Shown here one piece after another: positions 18,707 through 27,311 of a stretch of DNA of 47,538 nucleotides; position 1 is the first letter of the stretch, and every line of letters begins with the position of its first letter. Source of the stretch: Sphingopyxis sp. Lineage in GTDB: Bacteria > Pseudomonadota > Alphaproteobacteria > Sphingomonadales > Sphingomonadaceae. Below the pieces are notes generated by a model. It ran no database searches, was not told the DNA's origin, and worked only from the letters and a program-made list of their open reading frames with translations. The stretch is taken from positions 1 to 47,538 of the forward strand of contig PNJO01000006.1 of NCBI GenBank assembly GCA_013821905.1. The letters run 5' to 3'. Both the position numbers and the translations under genes were made by a program.

Positions 18707-20044
18707 TCAGCGCCAGGCCGTGAGGCGTCCGTCGTCTGCCAGAATATACAAAATATTGTTCGCGACCACCGGCGGCTGCGACAGCGGCGATTTGAACTCG
18801 GTCGTGCCGAGCAGGCTGCCGTCGGTCGGCGAGAATTCCTGGAGCTGGCCTTCGCTGTTCACCGCGATCAGGCGCCCGCCGGCAAGGATCGGGCCGGTCC
18901 AGCGGATCGGGTCCTTCTTCTTGCGCTCGGTTTCGACGCGGAAGCGCGCGAGCTGCTGGAGCCAGCGCACCTTGCCGGTGCCGCGCGCGACGCACAGCAG
19001 CTTGCCGTCGTCGGTCATCGCATAGACCCACTCGCCGACCACATAGGGCGTCGAGATGCCGGCAATCGAGATTTCCCAGCTACGCTGGCCGGTGACGAGC
19101 TCGTAGCTCGCCATGCGGCCGCCCTGGCCGAGCGCGAAGACGCGGCCGCGGTCGATCACCGGATCGGCATCGACATCGGTCAGCGTCGACACGGAAAGCG
19201 CCATCGACGTGCGTGCGAGCGCGTCTTCCCAAAGGTCGCGGCCGTTTTCGTATCGATAGGCCTGGACCTCGCCCGACGAGAAGCCGGCGACGATCGTGCC
19301 CTGACCCGCGGCGGGCGAACCCGCGCCGAAGATGCTGCCGGCCTCGAGCGAGGCGGTCGCCTGCCATAGCACCGCACCGTTGGCGGCGTTGAGCGCGATG
19401 ATCTGGTTGTCCTGCGTCACCACATAGACGCCGCCGAACGCAATCGTCGGCGCGCCGCGCAGCGGCCCGGCGGGCTTCACCTTCCACAGCACCGCACCGT
19501 CAGCGGCGTTGAGCGCGGCGACATCGCCCGCGCCGCTCGTTGCGTAGACGACGGTCCCGTCGACCCCCGCGCCACCGCCGAAGAGCGAATTCTTGAAATC
19601 CTTGCCGGTGCTGCCGATCGACGCGCTCCACAGCCGGGCGCCGGTGTCGGCGGCAAAGGCGGTGACGACGGCGTCGGTATCGACGACGAACAGCCGGTTG
19701 TCGGCGACGACGGGCGACGCGGCGAGCCGCTGCTTGTTGTTGCTGCCGGCGACATCGGCCTGCCAGAGCTGGCTGCGCGTCGCACCGAGCGCCGGATGGC
19801 CCATGGATTTCGAGGCATTGCCCCCCGACTGCGCCCAGGCGACATTGACCTCGGCCGGCGGCAGGAGGACCTCGATCGCGGCGGTTGCCGGATCGACCTT
19901 GATGCTGTTGTCGTTCGACAGGATCGACACGCGTTCGCCGATCGTCGGCGTCTTGGGCCCGCCATCGCCCTTGAACACGCCGCAACCGGCGAGCGGGAGC
20001 GCGAGCAGCGCGGCGGCACAGGCAAGATAATGCTTGTTCAGCAT
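18707..20044 (-). CDS. bamB: Outer membrane assembly lipoprotein BamB
   Basis: 445 residues. A lipoprotein signal (LPLAGCG lipobox near residue 21) is followed by repeated PQQ-type beta-propeller blades (ALNAADGAVLW, ALNAANGAVLW and others). It is the non-enzymatic scaffold of the BAM complex that inserts outer-membrane proteins. I start at ATG 20044, with AGGAAG nine bases upstream. A GTG at 20062, overlapping the stop of the upstream gene (GTGA), is the alternative and would put a basic extension before the lipoprotein signal. Confidence 0.92.
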   Translation of the reverse strand: MLNKHYLACAAALLALPLAGCGVFKGDGGPKTPTIGERVSILSNDNSIKVDPATAAIEVLLPPAEVNVAWAQSGGNASKSMGHPALGATRSQLWQADVAGSNNKQRLAASPVVADNRLFVVDTDAVVTAFAADTGARLWSASIGSTGKDFKNSLFGGGAGVDGTVVYATSGAGDVAALNAADGAVLWKVKPAGPLRGAPTIAFGGVYVVTQDNQIIALNAANGAVLWQATASLEAGSIFGAGSPAAGQGTIVAGFSSGEVQAYRYENGRDLWEDALARTSMALSVSTLTDVDADPVIDRGRVFALGQGGRMASYELVTGQRSWEISIAGISTPYVVGEWVYAMTDDGKLLCVARGTGKVRWLQQLARFRVETERKKKDPIRWTGPILAGGRLIAVNSEGQLQEFSPTDGSLLGTTEFKSPLSQPPVVANNILYILADDGRLTAWR

Positions 20045-20058
20045 GTTTTTCGGCTTCC

Positions 20059-20850
20059 TCACTTTGCGGCGGCCGTCGTCGTGGGCGCGGCGCTGCCTTT
20101 CTGGTCCTGGGCGGCGCCGGGCGCCGCCGCACTCTTGTCGGCCGCGGCGCTGACCGCCGCGCGGTCCTCGACCGCATCGACACCAAGCATCCCGGCCATC
20201 TGGACGGTGCGCGACTGGAGCGACTTCGGCAGATCCTTCGTCTTGGCGATGCGCCCGTAAAGCGCGCCCGCCTGGTCGTCCTTGCCGAGCTGGTAATAGG
20301 CGACGGCGCTGAGTTCCGCGGCGCTGGCGAACCAGCTCGACGCGGGGTCCTTGGCGTCGACCATCGGCTTCATCCGCGCGATCACCACCTCAGGCTTCAG
20401 CGTGTCGAATTCGAAGGCGGTCTGGCGGATCAGCGCAAGGTCGCGCAGCGCGGGGTCGAGCTTCGTGTCGCCCGCAACGGTCGCCATCAGCGCCGCAGCG
20501 CCTTTCAGGTCGCCGCCCTGCGCCTTCAGATTCGCCTGCTGGAAGAGGGCGGCGGCGCGGTAGCCCGCGTTGTCGCCGGTCTCGAGCTTCTTGAGCGCGG
20601 CCGTCGCGGCCTGCGGCTGGCCGGCCTTCAGCTTGTCGAGCGCGGCGACGAGCTCCTCGCCCTTTTCGCCGCGCGCCGCGTCCTGCTGATGGTTCCAGAA
20701 GAGATAGCCGCCAAAGGCCAGCAGCGCCGCGAGGACGCCGCCGACGATCCAGCGCCCATAACGCTGCATGACATTATCGAGCCGGTCCTTGCGAACGGCT
20801 TCGTCGACTTCCTGCAGCAGGGCGGCATCGTTCGTCGGGCTCAGGGCCAA
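20059..20850 (-). CDS. YfgM-like membrane-anchored TPR protein
   Basis: 263 residues. One transmembrane segment (about 34-52) after a short cytoplasmic stretch, then a helical TPR-like periplasmic region (about 60-220) and an Ala/Thr-rich tail. It resembles YfgM, which assists periplasmic chaperones near the Sec translocon and is encoded next to bamB and der in many bacteria, as here. The start is a TTG (20850) with an optimal GGAGG five bases upstream; there is no better ATG. It ends just before bamB. Confidence 0.85.
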   Translation of the reverse strand: MALSPTNDAALLQEVDEAVRKDRLDNVMQRYGRWIVGGVLAALLAFGGYLFWNHQQDAARGEKGEELVAALDKLKAGQPQAATAALKKLETGDNAGYRAAALFQQANLKAQGGDLKGAAALMATVAGDTKLDPALRDLALIRQTAFEFDTLKPEVVIARMKPMVDAKDPASSWFASAAELSAVAYYQLGKDDQAGALYGRIAKTKDLPKSLQSRTVQMAGMLGVDAVEDRAAVSAAADKSAAAPGAAQDQKGSAAPTTTAAAK

Positions 20851-20892
20851 TCAAACCTCCATTTACTCACTATTGGCCGGCCATTCAGCATC

Positions 20893-20921
20893 GCGCCGGT
20901 CGCTTCCTTAGCGACGGCGCC
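20893..20921. repeat. Hairpin between panB and the YfgM-like gene
   Basis: GCGCCG-TCGCT and AGCGA-CGGCGC arms with single-base interruptions form a strong stem downstream of panB. No T-tract follows on the minus strand, so intrinsic termination is uncertain. Confidence 0.45.
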
Positions 20922-20963
20922 GAAAAAGGCCAAGCGATTCACTTTGCGCGGATCACCCTGGCT

Positions 20964-21827
20964 TCAACCTTCGTAGATCTGATCCTCGGTCGGGAATGAA
21001 CGGGACCTGACTTGGTCGGCGTAATCCTTGACCGCGCCCTCGACGACGCTCGCCATATTGCCGAAGCGCTTCACGAATTTGGGGACGCGTTCGAACATGC
21101 CGAGCATGTCGTCGGTGACGAGCACCTGTCCGTCGCACTGCGCCGAAGCGCCGATGCCGATCGTCGGACAGGCGACCTTGCTGGTGATCTCGATCGCGAT
21201 CGATTCGAGCACGCCCTCGATGACGATCGAAAAGGCGCCGGCTTGCGCAACGGCGACCGCGTCCTCGACAATCGAGCGCGCCTCTTCCTCGCTCTTGCCG
21301 CGCACGCCATAGCCGCCGAGGATGTTCACCGCCTGCGGCGTCAGCCCGACATGCCCCATCACCGGAATGCCGCGCTGGGTGAGGAATTCGATCGTCGGCG
21401 CGAGCACCTTGCCGCCCTCGACCTTCACCGCAGCGGCGCCGGTTTCCTTGAGCAGCCGCGCGGCATTGTCGAATGCCTGCTGCGGGCTGCCCTCATAGCT
21501 GCCGAAGGGCATGTCGACGATGACAGCCGCATGATAGCTGCCGCGCACCACGGCGGCGCCGTGCAGCGCCATCATGTCCATCGTCACGCCGACGGTATGC
21601 GGCAGGCCGTAGATCACCTGCGCGAGCGAATCGCCGACGAGCAGCATGTCGCAATGCGGGTCGAGCAGCTGCGCCATGCGGACCGTATAGGCGGTGAGCA
21701 TCACGATCGGCTCGCCGCCCTTGCGCTGGCGGATGCGCGGCACCGTCAGGCGCTTCATCGGCTGCGGCGTCGGATTGGCGCGGCTGGTCGAGGTGTCAAG
21801 GGTGAGCGTCTTGGGGAGCGTGGACAT
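20964..21827 (-). CDS. panB: 3-methyl-2-oxobutanoate hydroxymethyltransferase
   Basis: Makes ketopantoate from 2-oxoisovalerate and methylene-tetrahydrofolate, the first committed step of pantothenate and CoA synthesis. 287 residues. Family blocks include MLTAYTVRMAQLLD, LLVGDSLAQVIYG, AAVKVEGG, PVMGHVGLTPQ and IGIGASAQCDGQVLV. ATG 21827 gives the normal N-terminus; the longer open frame reaching 21941 is AT-rich upstream sequence. panC is not adjacent. Confidence 0.96.
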   Translation of the reverse strand: MSTLPKTLTLDTSTSRANPTPQPMKRLTVPRIRQRKGGEPIVMLTAYTVRMAQLLDPHCDMLLVGDSLAQVIYGLPHTVGVTMDMMALHGAAVVRGSYHAAVIVDMPFGSYEGSPQQAFDNAARLLKETGAAAVKVEGGKVLAPTIEFLTQRGIPVMGHVGLTPQAVNILGGYGVRGKSEEEARSIVEDAVAVAQAGAFSIVIEGVLESIAIEITSKVACPTIGIGASAQCDGQVLVTDDMLGMFERVPKFVKRFGNMASVVEGAVKDYADQVRSRSFPTEDQIYEG

Positions 21828-21912
21828 GGCGCGCGGCTTAGCGGCTAAAGCGGGCCTGCGAAAGCGACAAAGCCGAGCGATGTTATCCGGGATTGACTCA
21901 ATGTTAAAAATA

Positions 21913-21929
21913 TCGAACATAGAGTTCGA
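21913..21929. promoter_or_regulatory. Inverted repeat, candidate operator of the membrane-pair/XRE operon
   Basis: TCGAAC-N5-GTTCGA is a perfect 6-bp inverted repeat 24 bp before the first gene. It overlaps a second one, ATGTT-N10-AACAT (21901-21920). The stretch is AT-rich compared with its surroundings. The encoded XRE regulator is the obvious candidate ligand (inference). Confidence 0.45.
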
Positions 21930-21952
21930 ATCATATGACATGGAGCCAACGA

Positions 21953-22375
21953 ATGTCTTTTCGGGAAAAAATACACTGGGCGACGCTGGTGGCTATGACC
22001 CTCGCCTTTGGCTGGTATTTCCTTGCCTATCCGTGGGGAATCGTCGGAAGCCCGGCGGGCGTGATGGCGACCGCCGGCCTGCTGGTGCCCGTAACCATCG
22101 CCATCATCGCCGCCATGACCGTCGCTACCGCCTTTCTGGCGATCCGCAACCCGCGCGAGGTCGATACGCGCGAGGATGAACGCGACCGCAATTTCCACAT
22201 GCGCGGCACGCATTTCGCTTATTATCCGCTCGTCGTCGGCATCTGGATCAATATTTTCCTGATCTTCTGGGGCATCGGGCAGGCGCAGCAGCTGAACCTG
22301 ATGATCGCAACGCTGGTCGTCGCCGAGATCGTGCGGATCGGAACGCAGCTTTACCTCTATCGCAGGGGCCATTGA
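21953..22375 (+). CDS. Small four-helix membrane protein (paralogue 1)
   Basis: 140 residues, four predicted transmembrane segments, with a charged loop DTREDERDRNFHMRG between segments 2 and 3. The N-terminus MSFREKIHW and the DERDR loop recur in the next gene, so the two are paralogues. Architecture and the neighbouring mini-XRE gene resemble DUF2178-type membrane protein/regulator pairs, but I cannot confirm the family. ATG 21953 has GGAG seven bases upstream; an in-frame ATG at 21935 is less likely. Function unknown. Confidence 0.8.
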   Translation: MSFREKIHWATLVAMTLAFGWYFLAYPWGIVGSPAGVMATAGLLVPVTIAIIAAMTVATAFLAIRNPREVDTREDERDRNFHMRGTHFAYYPLVVGIWINIFLIFWGIGQAQQLNLMIATLVVAEIVRIGTQLYLYRRGH

Positions 22376-22441
22376 GCCATGTCCCCCGCGATCCTCGAAT
22401 CCGCGCGCCAGCTCGCCGGCGCCGACACCGGAGACTCGTCG

Positions 22442-22867
22442 ATGAACTTCCGCGAAAAGACCGCCTGGCTGAACGTCATCGCGATGGTCGCCGCCTACAC
22501 AATCTATTTCGGGCTTCTCCTCTCCGGGCATCCCGCCGGGCGCGAGGTGTTTCCGATGCTGTGGCTGTTCGGATCGATCGCCGTAGCGCATGCGGTGGTC
22601 GTCATCATCGGCACCGTCATCCTGTCGGCGCAGGCGCCGAAGTCGGAACGCGCGCGCGCCGACGAGCGCGACCGCGCGATCCGCAGGCGGGGTGCGACCG
22701 CCGCCTATTATGTGCTGCTGGTCGGCATGATGGTCGTCGGGGTCTATATGCCCTTCGTCGAGAGCGGCGTGCCGCTGGCGAACGCCGGGCTGTTCGCGAT
22801 CGTCTTTGCCGAACTGGTGAACAGCATCGTCGTGCTGATGAGCTATCGGAGAGGCTGGCATGGCTAG
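22442..22867 (+). CDS. Small four-helix membrane protein (paralogue 2)
   Basis: 141 residues from ATG 22442 (GGAG eight bases upstream). Four predicted transmembrane segments, MNFREKTAW N-terminus and ADERDRAIRRRG loop align with the preceding gene, indicating tandem duplication and divergence. An in-frame ATG at 22379 would add 21 residues that have no counterpart in the paralogue. The stop overlaps the XRE gene by 8 bp. Function unknown; probably acts with its paralogue and under control of the downstream regulator. Confidence 0.8.
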   Translation: MNFREKTAWLNVIAMVAAYTIYFGLLLSGHPAGREVFPMLWLFGSIAVAHAVVVIIGTVILSAQAPKSERARADERDRAIRRRGATAAYYVLLVGMMVVGVYMPFVESGVPLANAGLFAIVFAELVNSIVVLMSYRRGWHG

Positions 22868-23081
22868 TCTCCCCTTCACCAACGACATCCGCACCTTGCG
22901 CTTCCTGTCGGGCGAGATGACGCAGGGCGAACTCGGCGACCGCGTCGGGGTGACGCGCCAGACGATCGCGGCGATCGAGCAGGGTAAATATTCGCCGTCG
23001 CTCGAGGTCGCGTTCCGCATCGCGCGCACCTTCGACAAATCGCTCGAAGCGGTGTTCCAGTGGAGCGATGACGCCGATTGA
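22860..23081 (+). CDS. Minimal XRE-family HTH regulator
   Basis: 73 residues, little more than a helix-turn-helix: MTQGELGDRVGVTRQTIAAIEQG is the recognition unit (about 20-42), with a SPSLEVAFRIA third helix. It belongs to the very small YozG-like XRE group often encoded with small membrane proteins. It overlaps paralogue 2 by 8 bp and is therefore co-expressed. It has no sensor domain, so the signal may come from the membrane partners or simple autorepression (inference). Confidence 0.9.
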   Translation: MASLPFTNDIRTLRFLSGEMTQGELGDRVGVTRQTIAAIEQGKYSPSLEVAFRIARTFDKSLEAVFQWSDDAD

Positions 23082-23207
23082 GACCGCGCGGCCGCGCCGG
23101 CCCGGCATCGGCCTCTTCCCCGGGGACGATGTCGGGCCGATCAATTTCTGCCCGATAATTGCCTGCGGAAGCGAAGCGGCGTAGGCTCAGGCCGAGAGGA
23201 GTCGGCC

Positions 23208-23987
23208 ATGCGTGCCCTGCTTTTCCTGTCGGCGCTGCTCGCCGCCGCCCCCGTGCCCGCGCAAGACGGAAACCCGCTTCCCGCCGACCTGCACCTCGTG
23301 CCGGCGGCGGCCGATACGAAGCCGCGCCCGTGGGCGATCTTTTTCCCGCGCGCGATGGGCCTCGGCACGCTGGCGCCGGGCAACCAATATGCCGACCTCG
23401 CCGCCTTTCTGAATGCGCGCGGGATCGACGTGCTGATCGTCGACGATGACGCGGCGCTCAGGCGTCTGGGCCCGCCCGGATCGGCGGGGGAGAAGCGCGC
23501 GGCGGTCGCCATCGACGCGCTGGCGCGGTTGCGCACGACCGGCCGGTTCGACATGCGCTGTCCCGGCATCGTCGTCGGCTGGTCGCGCGGCGGCGAAGGC
23601 GCGCTGACGCTCGCGTCGAGCCGGAACGGAACCGACAGCGGCATTCGCGCCGCGATCGTCTATTACCCCTCGGTCGGCGGACAGGTGCGGCCCTGGCCGC
23701 AGCGGATGCCGGTGCTGGCACTCCAGGGCACCAGCGACGGCATCGCACCCGCAAGGAAACTGGAAGAACTGGCCGCCGGGCGCGTGAAGAACGACGAACA
23801 TCCCTTCACGATCAAAACATATCCGGGCGCCAGGCACCGTTTCGACGTCGCGCACCCGACCGACAGGCCCGACAGCGCGAAGATCGAAAAGGACTTCGAT
23901 GCCAAGGCGCACGCCGACGCGCTCGCGGCGATCGACGCCTTCCTGACCGAGCGCGCGATCAGCGGCGCGAGCTGCGCGCTCGACTAG
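23208..23987 (+). CDS. Exported alpha/beta hydrolase (dienelactone hydrolase-like)
   Basis: 259 residues with a signal peptide (1-18, ending PAQ). The nucleophile elbow GWSRGGEG holds the catalytic serine. TSDGIAPA may supply the acid and the GARHRFD segment the histidine, completing a Ser-Asp-His triad. The dienelactone hydrolase-like shape suggests an ester substrate in the periplasm; none can be named. The stop overlaps the convergent aldo/keto reductase by 4 bp. Confidence 0.82.
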   Translation: MRALLFLSALLAAAPVPAQDGNPLPADLHLVPAAADTKPRPWAIFFPRAMGLGTLAPGNQYADLAAFLNARGIDVLIVDDDAALRRLGPPGSAGEKRAAVAIDALARLRTTGRFDMRCPGIVVGWSRGGEGALTLASSRNGTDSGIRAAIVYYPSVGGQVRPWPQRMPVLALQGTSDGIAPARKLEELAAGRVKNDEHPFTIKTYPGARHRFDVAHPTDRPDSAKIEKDFDAKAHADALAAIDAFLTERAISGASCALD

Positions 23988-24913
23988 GCGGCGGCCAGCG
24001 CGGCGAGATGATCGTCGGAAAGATCAAGGTCGAGGCTGCCGAGCAGCTCGTCGAGCTGCGCGACGGTCGTCGCGCTGGCGATCGGCGCGGTGACGCCGGG
24101 CTGGCGCGCGACCCAGGCGAGCGCGATCTGCGACAAGGTGGCGCCGGTTTCGGCGGCGATCCTGTCCATCACCGCGAGCATAGCGGGGCCGCGGCCTTCC
24201 AGATAGGGCTGGACGCGCGCGCCGCGCGGGCTTTGGCCGAGATCGTCGGCACTACGATATTTCCCCGACAGATAGCCCGACGCGATGCTGAAATAGGTGA
24301 CGACGCCGAGATCCCGGTCGATGCACAGCTGTTGCAGCGCGCCTTCATATTGCTCGCGGTCGAGCAGATTCAGCTCGGGCTGGACGACGGTGTAGCGCGG
24401 CAGGCCCTTCGCATCCGAAACACGCAGCGCCTCGGCCAGCCGGTCGGCCGAATAGTTGGACGCGCCGATCGCGCGGACGAGGCCCGAATCGACCAGTTCG
24501 CCGAACGCGCCGAGCACCTCGTCGAGCGGGACGTCGGGGTCGTCCTTGTGCGCGAAATAAAGGTCGATGACATCGACCCCGAGCCGGTCGAGCGACCCCT
24601 GCACCGCGCCGCGAATGGCATCGGGACGGAGCCCGCCCTCCATCATGCCGACCTTGGTCGCGATCAGCACCCGGTCGCGCGCGCCGCTTTCCTTGAGCCA
24701 CGCGCCCATCATGGTTTCGGACTCGCCGCCCTTGTGGCCCGGGACCCACACCGAATAGACGTCGGCGGTGTCGATCATGCCGCCGCCATGTTCGACGAAG
24801 CGGTCGAGCACCGCAAAGCTCGCCGCGCGGTCGGCGGTCATGCCGAAGACATTGCCGCCGAGAACGAAGGATTCGATCGACAGGCCGCTCTGGCCCAGCG
24901 CCTTTTCGGTCAT
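23984..24913 (-). CDS. Aldo/keto reductase
   Basis: 309 residues, NADPH-dependent TIM-barrel oxidoreductase. MIDTADVYSVW carries the Asp-Tyr pair, with lysine in TKVGM and histidine in DLYFAHKDDPD completing the catalytic tetrad. The C-terminal IASATTVAQL binds NADPH phosphate. Substrate unknown. It is last in a three-gene overlapping operon, sharing ATGA with the upstream GDPD gene. Confidence 0.93.
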   Translation of the reverse strand: MTEKALGQSGLSIESFVLGGNVFGMTADRAASFAVLDRFVEHGGGMIDTADVYSVWVPGHKGGESETMMGAWLKESGARDRVLIATKVGMMEGGLRPDAIRGAVQGSLDRLGVDVIDLYFAHKDDPDVPLDEVLGAFGELVDSGLVRAIGASNYSADRLAEALRVSDAKGLPRYTVVQPELNLLDREQYEGALQQLCIDRDLGVVTYFSIASGYLSGKYRSADDLGQSPRGARVQPYLEGRGPAMLAVMDRIAAETGATLSQIALAWVARQPGVTAPIASATTVAQLDELLGSLDLDLSDDHLAALAAA

Positions 24914-25986
24914 TTCGCGTTTCCCTTCTTCACCGTCGCGACGGCTTCGCGCGGATTGTCGCTGAACAACCCGTCGATGCCGGTCGCGAGATAGGCATCG
25001 ATCTCCGCACCAAGGTCGCCGTGACCCGCGGGGTTGATCCCGCCCTTGTCGCCGAGCGGCAGGAAATAATTTTCGCGGCGGAACGTCCAGGGATGAACCT
25101 TGAGCCCCGCGGCATGAGCGTCGCGCACGAGATGCGTCGGATTGCCGAGCGTGCCGAGCGTAGTGCGCGGGATGACGAGTTCCTTATAGGGGCCGATGCC
25201 GTCGGCATAAGCCGCGATCGCATTAAGGCCCGCAGGCGACGTCATGGCGGCATAGGTGGTGCCGGGCGCATCGGCCGGGCCGCCCTCGCCGTCCATCAGC
25301 TGGATCAGCGGCAGTTCGCTCCGCGCGCGCAGCGCCTTGAGATTGCCGACTTCGAAGCTCTGGATGAAGACCGGCGCGCTGCGGCCGCGATAGCCGAAGC
25401 GGTCGAGCAACGCGAGCAGCGGCGCTTCGTGCGGCAGGCCGATCGCGATGAAATAGCTCGGGTGCTTGGTTTCGGGATAGACGCCGACCGGGTTTTTGCG
25501 GCTCTTGTTCGTTTCGGCGAGGAAGGTCAGGATTTCCTCGAAGGTCGGGATGTCATAGCGGCCGTCATAATCGGTCGAGCGCAGCTTGGGCAGCCGCTCG
25601 CGCGCGCGCAGCGTCTTCAGTTCGGCGAGGGTGAAATCCTCGGTGAACCAGCCCGTCACTTTCGCGCCGTCGATCGTCTTGGTCGCCTTGCGCGCCGCGA
25701 ATTCGGGGTGGGCAGCAACGTCGGTGGTTTCCGAAATCTCGTTCTCGTGCCGCGCGACGAGGATGCCGTCCTTCGTCAGCACCAGGTCGGGCTCGATATA
25801 GTCGGCGCCGAGTTCGATCGCGAGGCGATAGCTTTCGAGCGTATGTTCGGGGCGTTCGCCCGACGCGCCGCGGTGCGCGATGACGATGGGCGCCTGCCCG
25901 GTCAGGGTCGGCTGCGCCACCATTTCCTCAGCCGAACAGCCGGTGGGCAGCATCAGGGCCAGCAAGGCCGCGCAGATGCGTTTCAT
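24910..25986 (-). CDS. Glycerophosphodiester phosphodiesterase, lipoprotein
   Basis: 358 residues. A short lipoprotein signal (LMLPTGC, Cys at about 18) places it in the envelope. The GDPD barrel starts with IAHRGASGERPEHT and the metal site EPDLVLTKDG. It hydrolyses deacylated phospholipids to glycerol-3-phosphate and an alcohol, a GlpQ-like phosphate or glycerol scavenging role. It overlaps both neighbours by 4 bp (ATGA). Confidence 0.93.
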   Translation of the reverse strand: MKRICAALLALMLPTGCSAEEMVAQPTLTGQAPIVIAHRGASGERPEHTLESYRLAIELGADYIEPDLVLTKDGILVARHENEISETTDVAAHPEFAARKATKTIDGAKVTGWFTEDFTLAELKTLRARERLPKLRSTDYDGRYDIPTFEEILTFLAETNKSRKNPVGVYPETKHPSYFIAIGLPHEAPLLALLDRFGYRGRSAPVFIQSFEVGNLKALRARSELPLIQLMDGEGGPADAPGTTYAAMTSPAGLNAIAAYADGIGPYKELVIPRTTLGTLGNPTHLVRDAHAAGLKVHPWTFRRENYFLPLGDKGGINPAGHGDLGAEIDAYLATGIDGLFSDNPREAVATVKKGNAK

Positions 25987-26333
25987 GCCGCAAAGCGTTT
26001 CTGCCAGTCATCGGCCGAAAAGCCGACGCTGACCCCGGCCGGGCTTTCGACCACCGGCCGCTTGATCATCGCCGGTGCCTCCAGCATCAGCGCCTTCGCC
26101 GCCGCGGCGTCGAGCCCCTGCTTGCGCGCCTCGGGCAGCTGGCGAAAGGTCGTCCCCGCCCGGTTGAGCAGCTTTTCCCAGCCGAGCGCCTCGATCCAGC
26201 CCTGCAGCTTCGCCGCGTCGAGCCCGTCCTTGCGAAAATCGTGGAAACGATAGGCGACGCCCTGTCCGTCGAGCCAGCGGCGCGCCTTTTTCACCGTGTC
26301 GCAGTTCGGAATGCCATAGAGTATCAGTGTCAT
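25983..26333 (-). CDS. ArsC/Spx-like protein (YffB type)
   Basis: 116 residues, thioredoxin-fold ArsC-like family. GIPNCDTVKKARRWL carries a single N-terminal cysteine (C11), followed by the conserved AMIKRPVVE arginine-proline turn. The lack of further cysteines and the short length fit YffB/Spx-like members rather than true arsenate reductases. First gene of an operon with GDPD and aldo/keto reductase (ATGA overlap). Function uncertain. Confidence 0.87.
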   Translation of the reverse strand: MTLILYGIPNCDTVKKARRWLDGQGVAYRFHDFRKDGLDAAKLQGWIEALGWEKLLNRAGTTFRQLPEARKQGLDAAAAKALMLEAPAMIKRPVVESPAGVSVGFSADDWQKRFAA

Positions 26334-26377
26334 GCGCTTCGCGTAGGGCCCGCCCGTTACATATTGGAGGCAGCAGC

Positions 26378-27055
26378 CTAGGCGATGGGCGGCGGGTCGG
26401 CAATGCGCGCGTTGGCGCTGGCGAGCTTGCCGCGCAGCGCCCGGGCAAAACCTTCGTGCAGCGTCCCCGCGATGGCCGGATTGGCGGCCAGATAGGCGCG
26501 CAGCGCCGCCGCGGGGACGAACCACAACCGCGCGTTGGCCGACAGCGTCACCGTGCCGGTCGCGTGCGTTCCATCGATCACCGTCGCCTCGCCGATCAGG
26601 GCGCCATCGTCGAGCACGCCGACGTCGACGCCGTCGCGCTGGATCAGCGCCGCGCCCTCGGCGAGGAAGAACAGGCTGGGCGCGGCCTGGTTTTCGCGGA
26701 TCAGCACCTCGCCGCGCCGCGCCGAAATCCAGTGCCCCTGGTCGATCAGCCCGCGAGCGTCGGCGGGCGACAGGCGGGCGAAATGCTGGCGACGCAGTTC
26801 CTGCTCCTCGCCAGAGAAGATGATCCGCGTGTCGCGGAGCCAGTGCCGCGCGGCAAAGGCCAGATTGACGAGGAGGATCGCGAGCAGGAGCAGCGTGTAG
26901 CCGATCCCCGGCCAGCGAAAGATCGCGATCGGCAGCGCGAACAGCGCGGCGGTGGCCAGTCCCAGACGGCGATGGTCGGCACGCCCGGCGAAGCTCGCCG
27001 CCAGCAGCAGCAGCAAGGCCCCATAGCCCAACAATGCCGGGTCGAAATTCGCCAT
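26378..27055 (-). CDS. Membrane-anchored cyclic nucleotide-binding domain protein
   Basis: 225 residues. Two or three hydrophobic helices (about 8-65) are followed by a CRP-like cyclic nucleotide-binding domain (about 85-200) with ALIGEATVIDGTHATGTV in the position of the phosphate-binding cassette. The cassette lacks the canonical Arg, so cyclic nucleotide binding is doubtful. There is no HTH, so it is not a transcription factor. The layout resembles Popeye-domain proteins. It diverges from the DAHP synthase gene across 256 bp. Confidence 0.8.
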   Translation of the reverse strand: MANFDPALLGYGALLLLLAASFAGRADHRRLGLATAALFALPIAIFRWPGIGYTLLLLAILLVNLAFAARHWLRDTRIIFSGEEQELRRQHFARLSPADARGLIDQGHWISARRGEVLIRENQAAPSLFFLAEGAALIQRDGVDVGVLDDGALIGEATVIDGTHATGTVTLSANARLWFVPAAALRAYLAANPAIAGTLHEGFARALRGKLASANARIADPPPIA

Positions 27056-27146
27056 AGCCACATCGTTCCGCGTTGGCCCCCTCGTGGGGCGTAGCCCTAA
27101 TACGTTACCGAATGTCGCAGGCCTTGGCGGACATCGGCGCCGCCAA

Positions 27147-27179
27147 CCCGAAAATCGCCGATAAATTAACATTTTCGGG
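27147..27179. repeat. Inverted repeat in the DAHP synthase leader
   Basis: CCCGAAAAT (27147-27155) and ATTTTCGGG (27171-27179) are exact 9-bp complements around a 15-base loop. It lies in an AT-rich part of the 256-bp gap (27056-27311), about 130 bp before the aroG start. It could be an operator or part of an attenuator; I saw no leader peptide rich in aromatic codons. Confidence 0.45.
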
Positions 27180-27311
27180 CGGCAAAGAAAAGCAAAGGTG
27201 CGTTTTTGCGCTGCCGATGGTAATTTTCTGCCTCCCTTGCGTCCGGGGGGCTTTCGCGCGATGGCGGCGCGCGATTCGTATTTCGCCGCAAAAAGACATA
27301 GAAGACACAAG

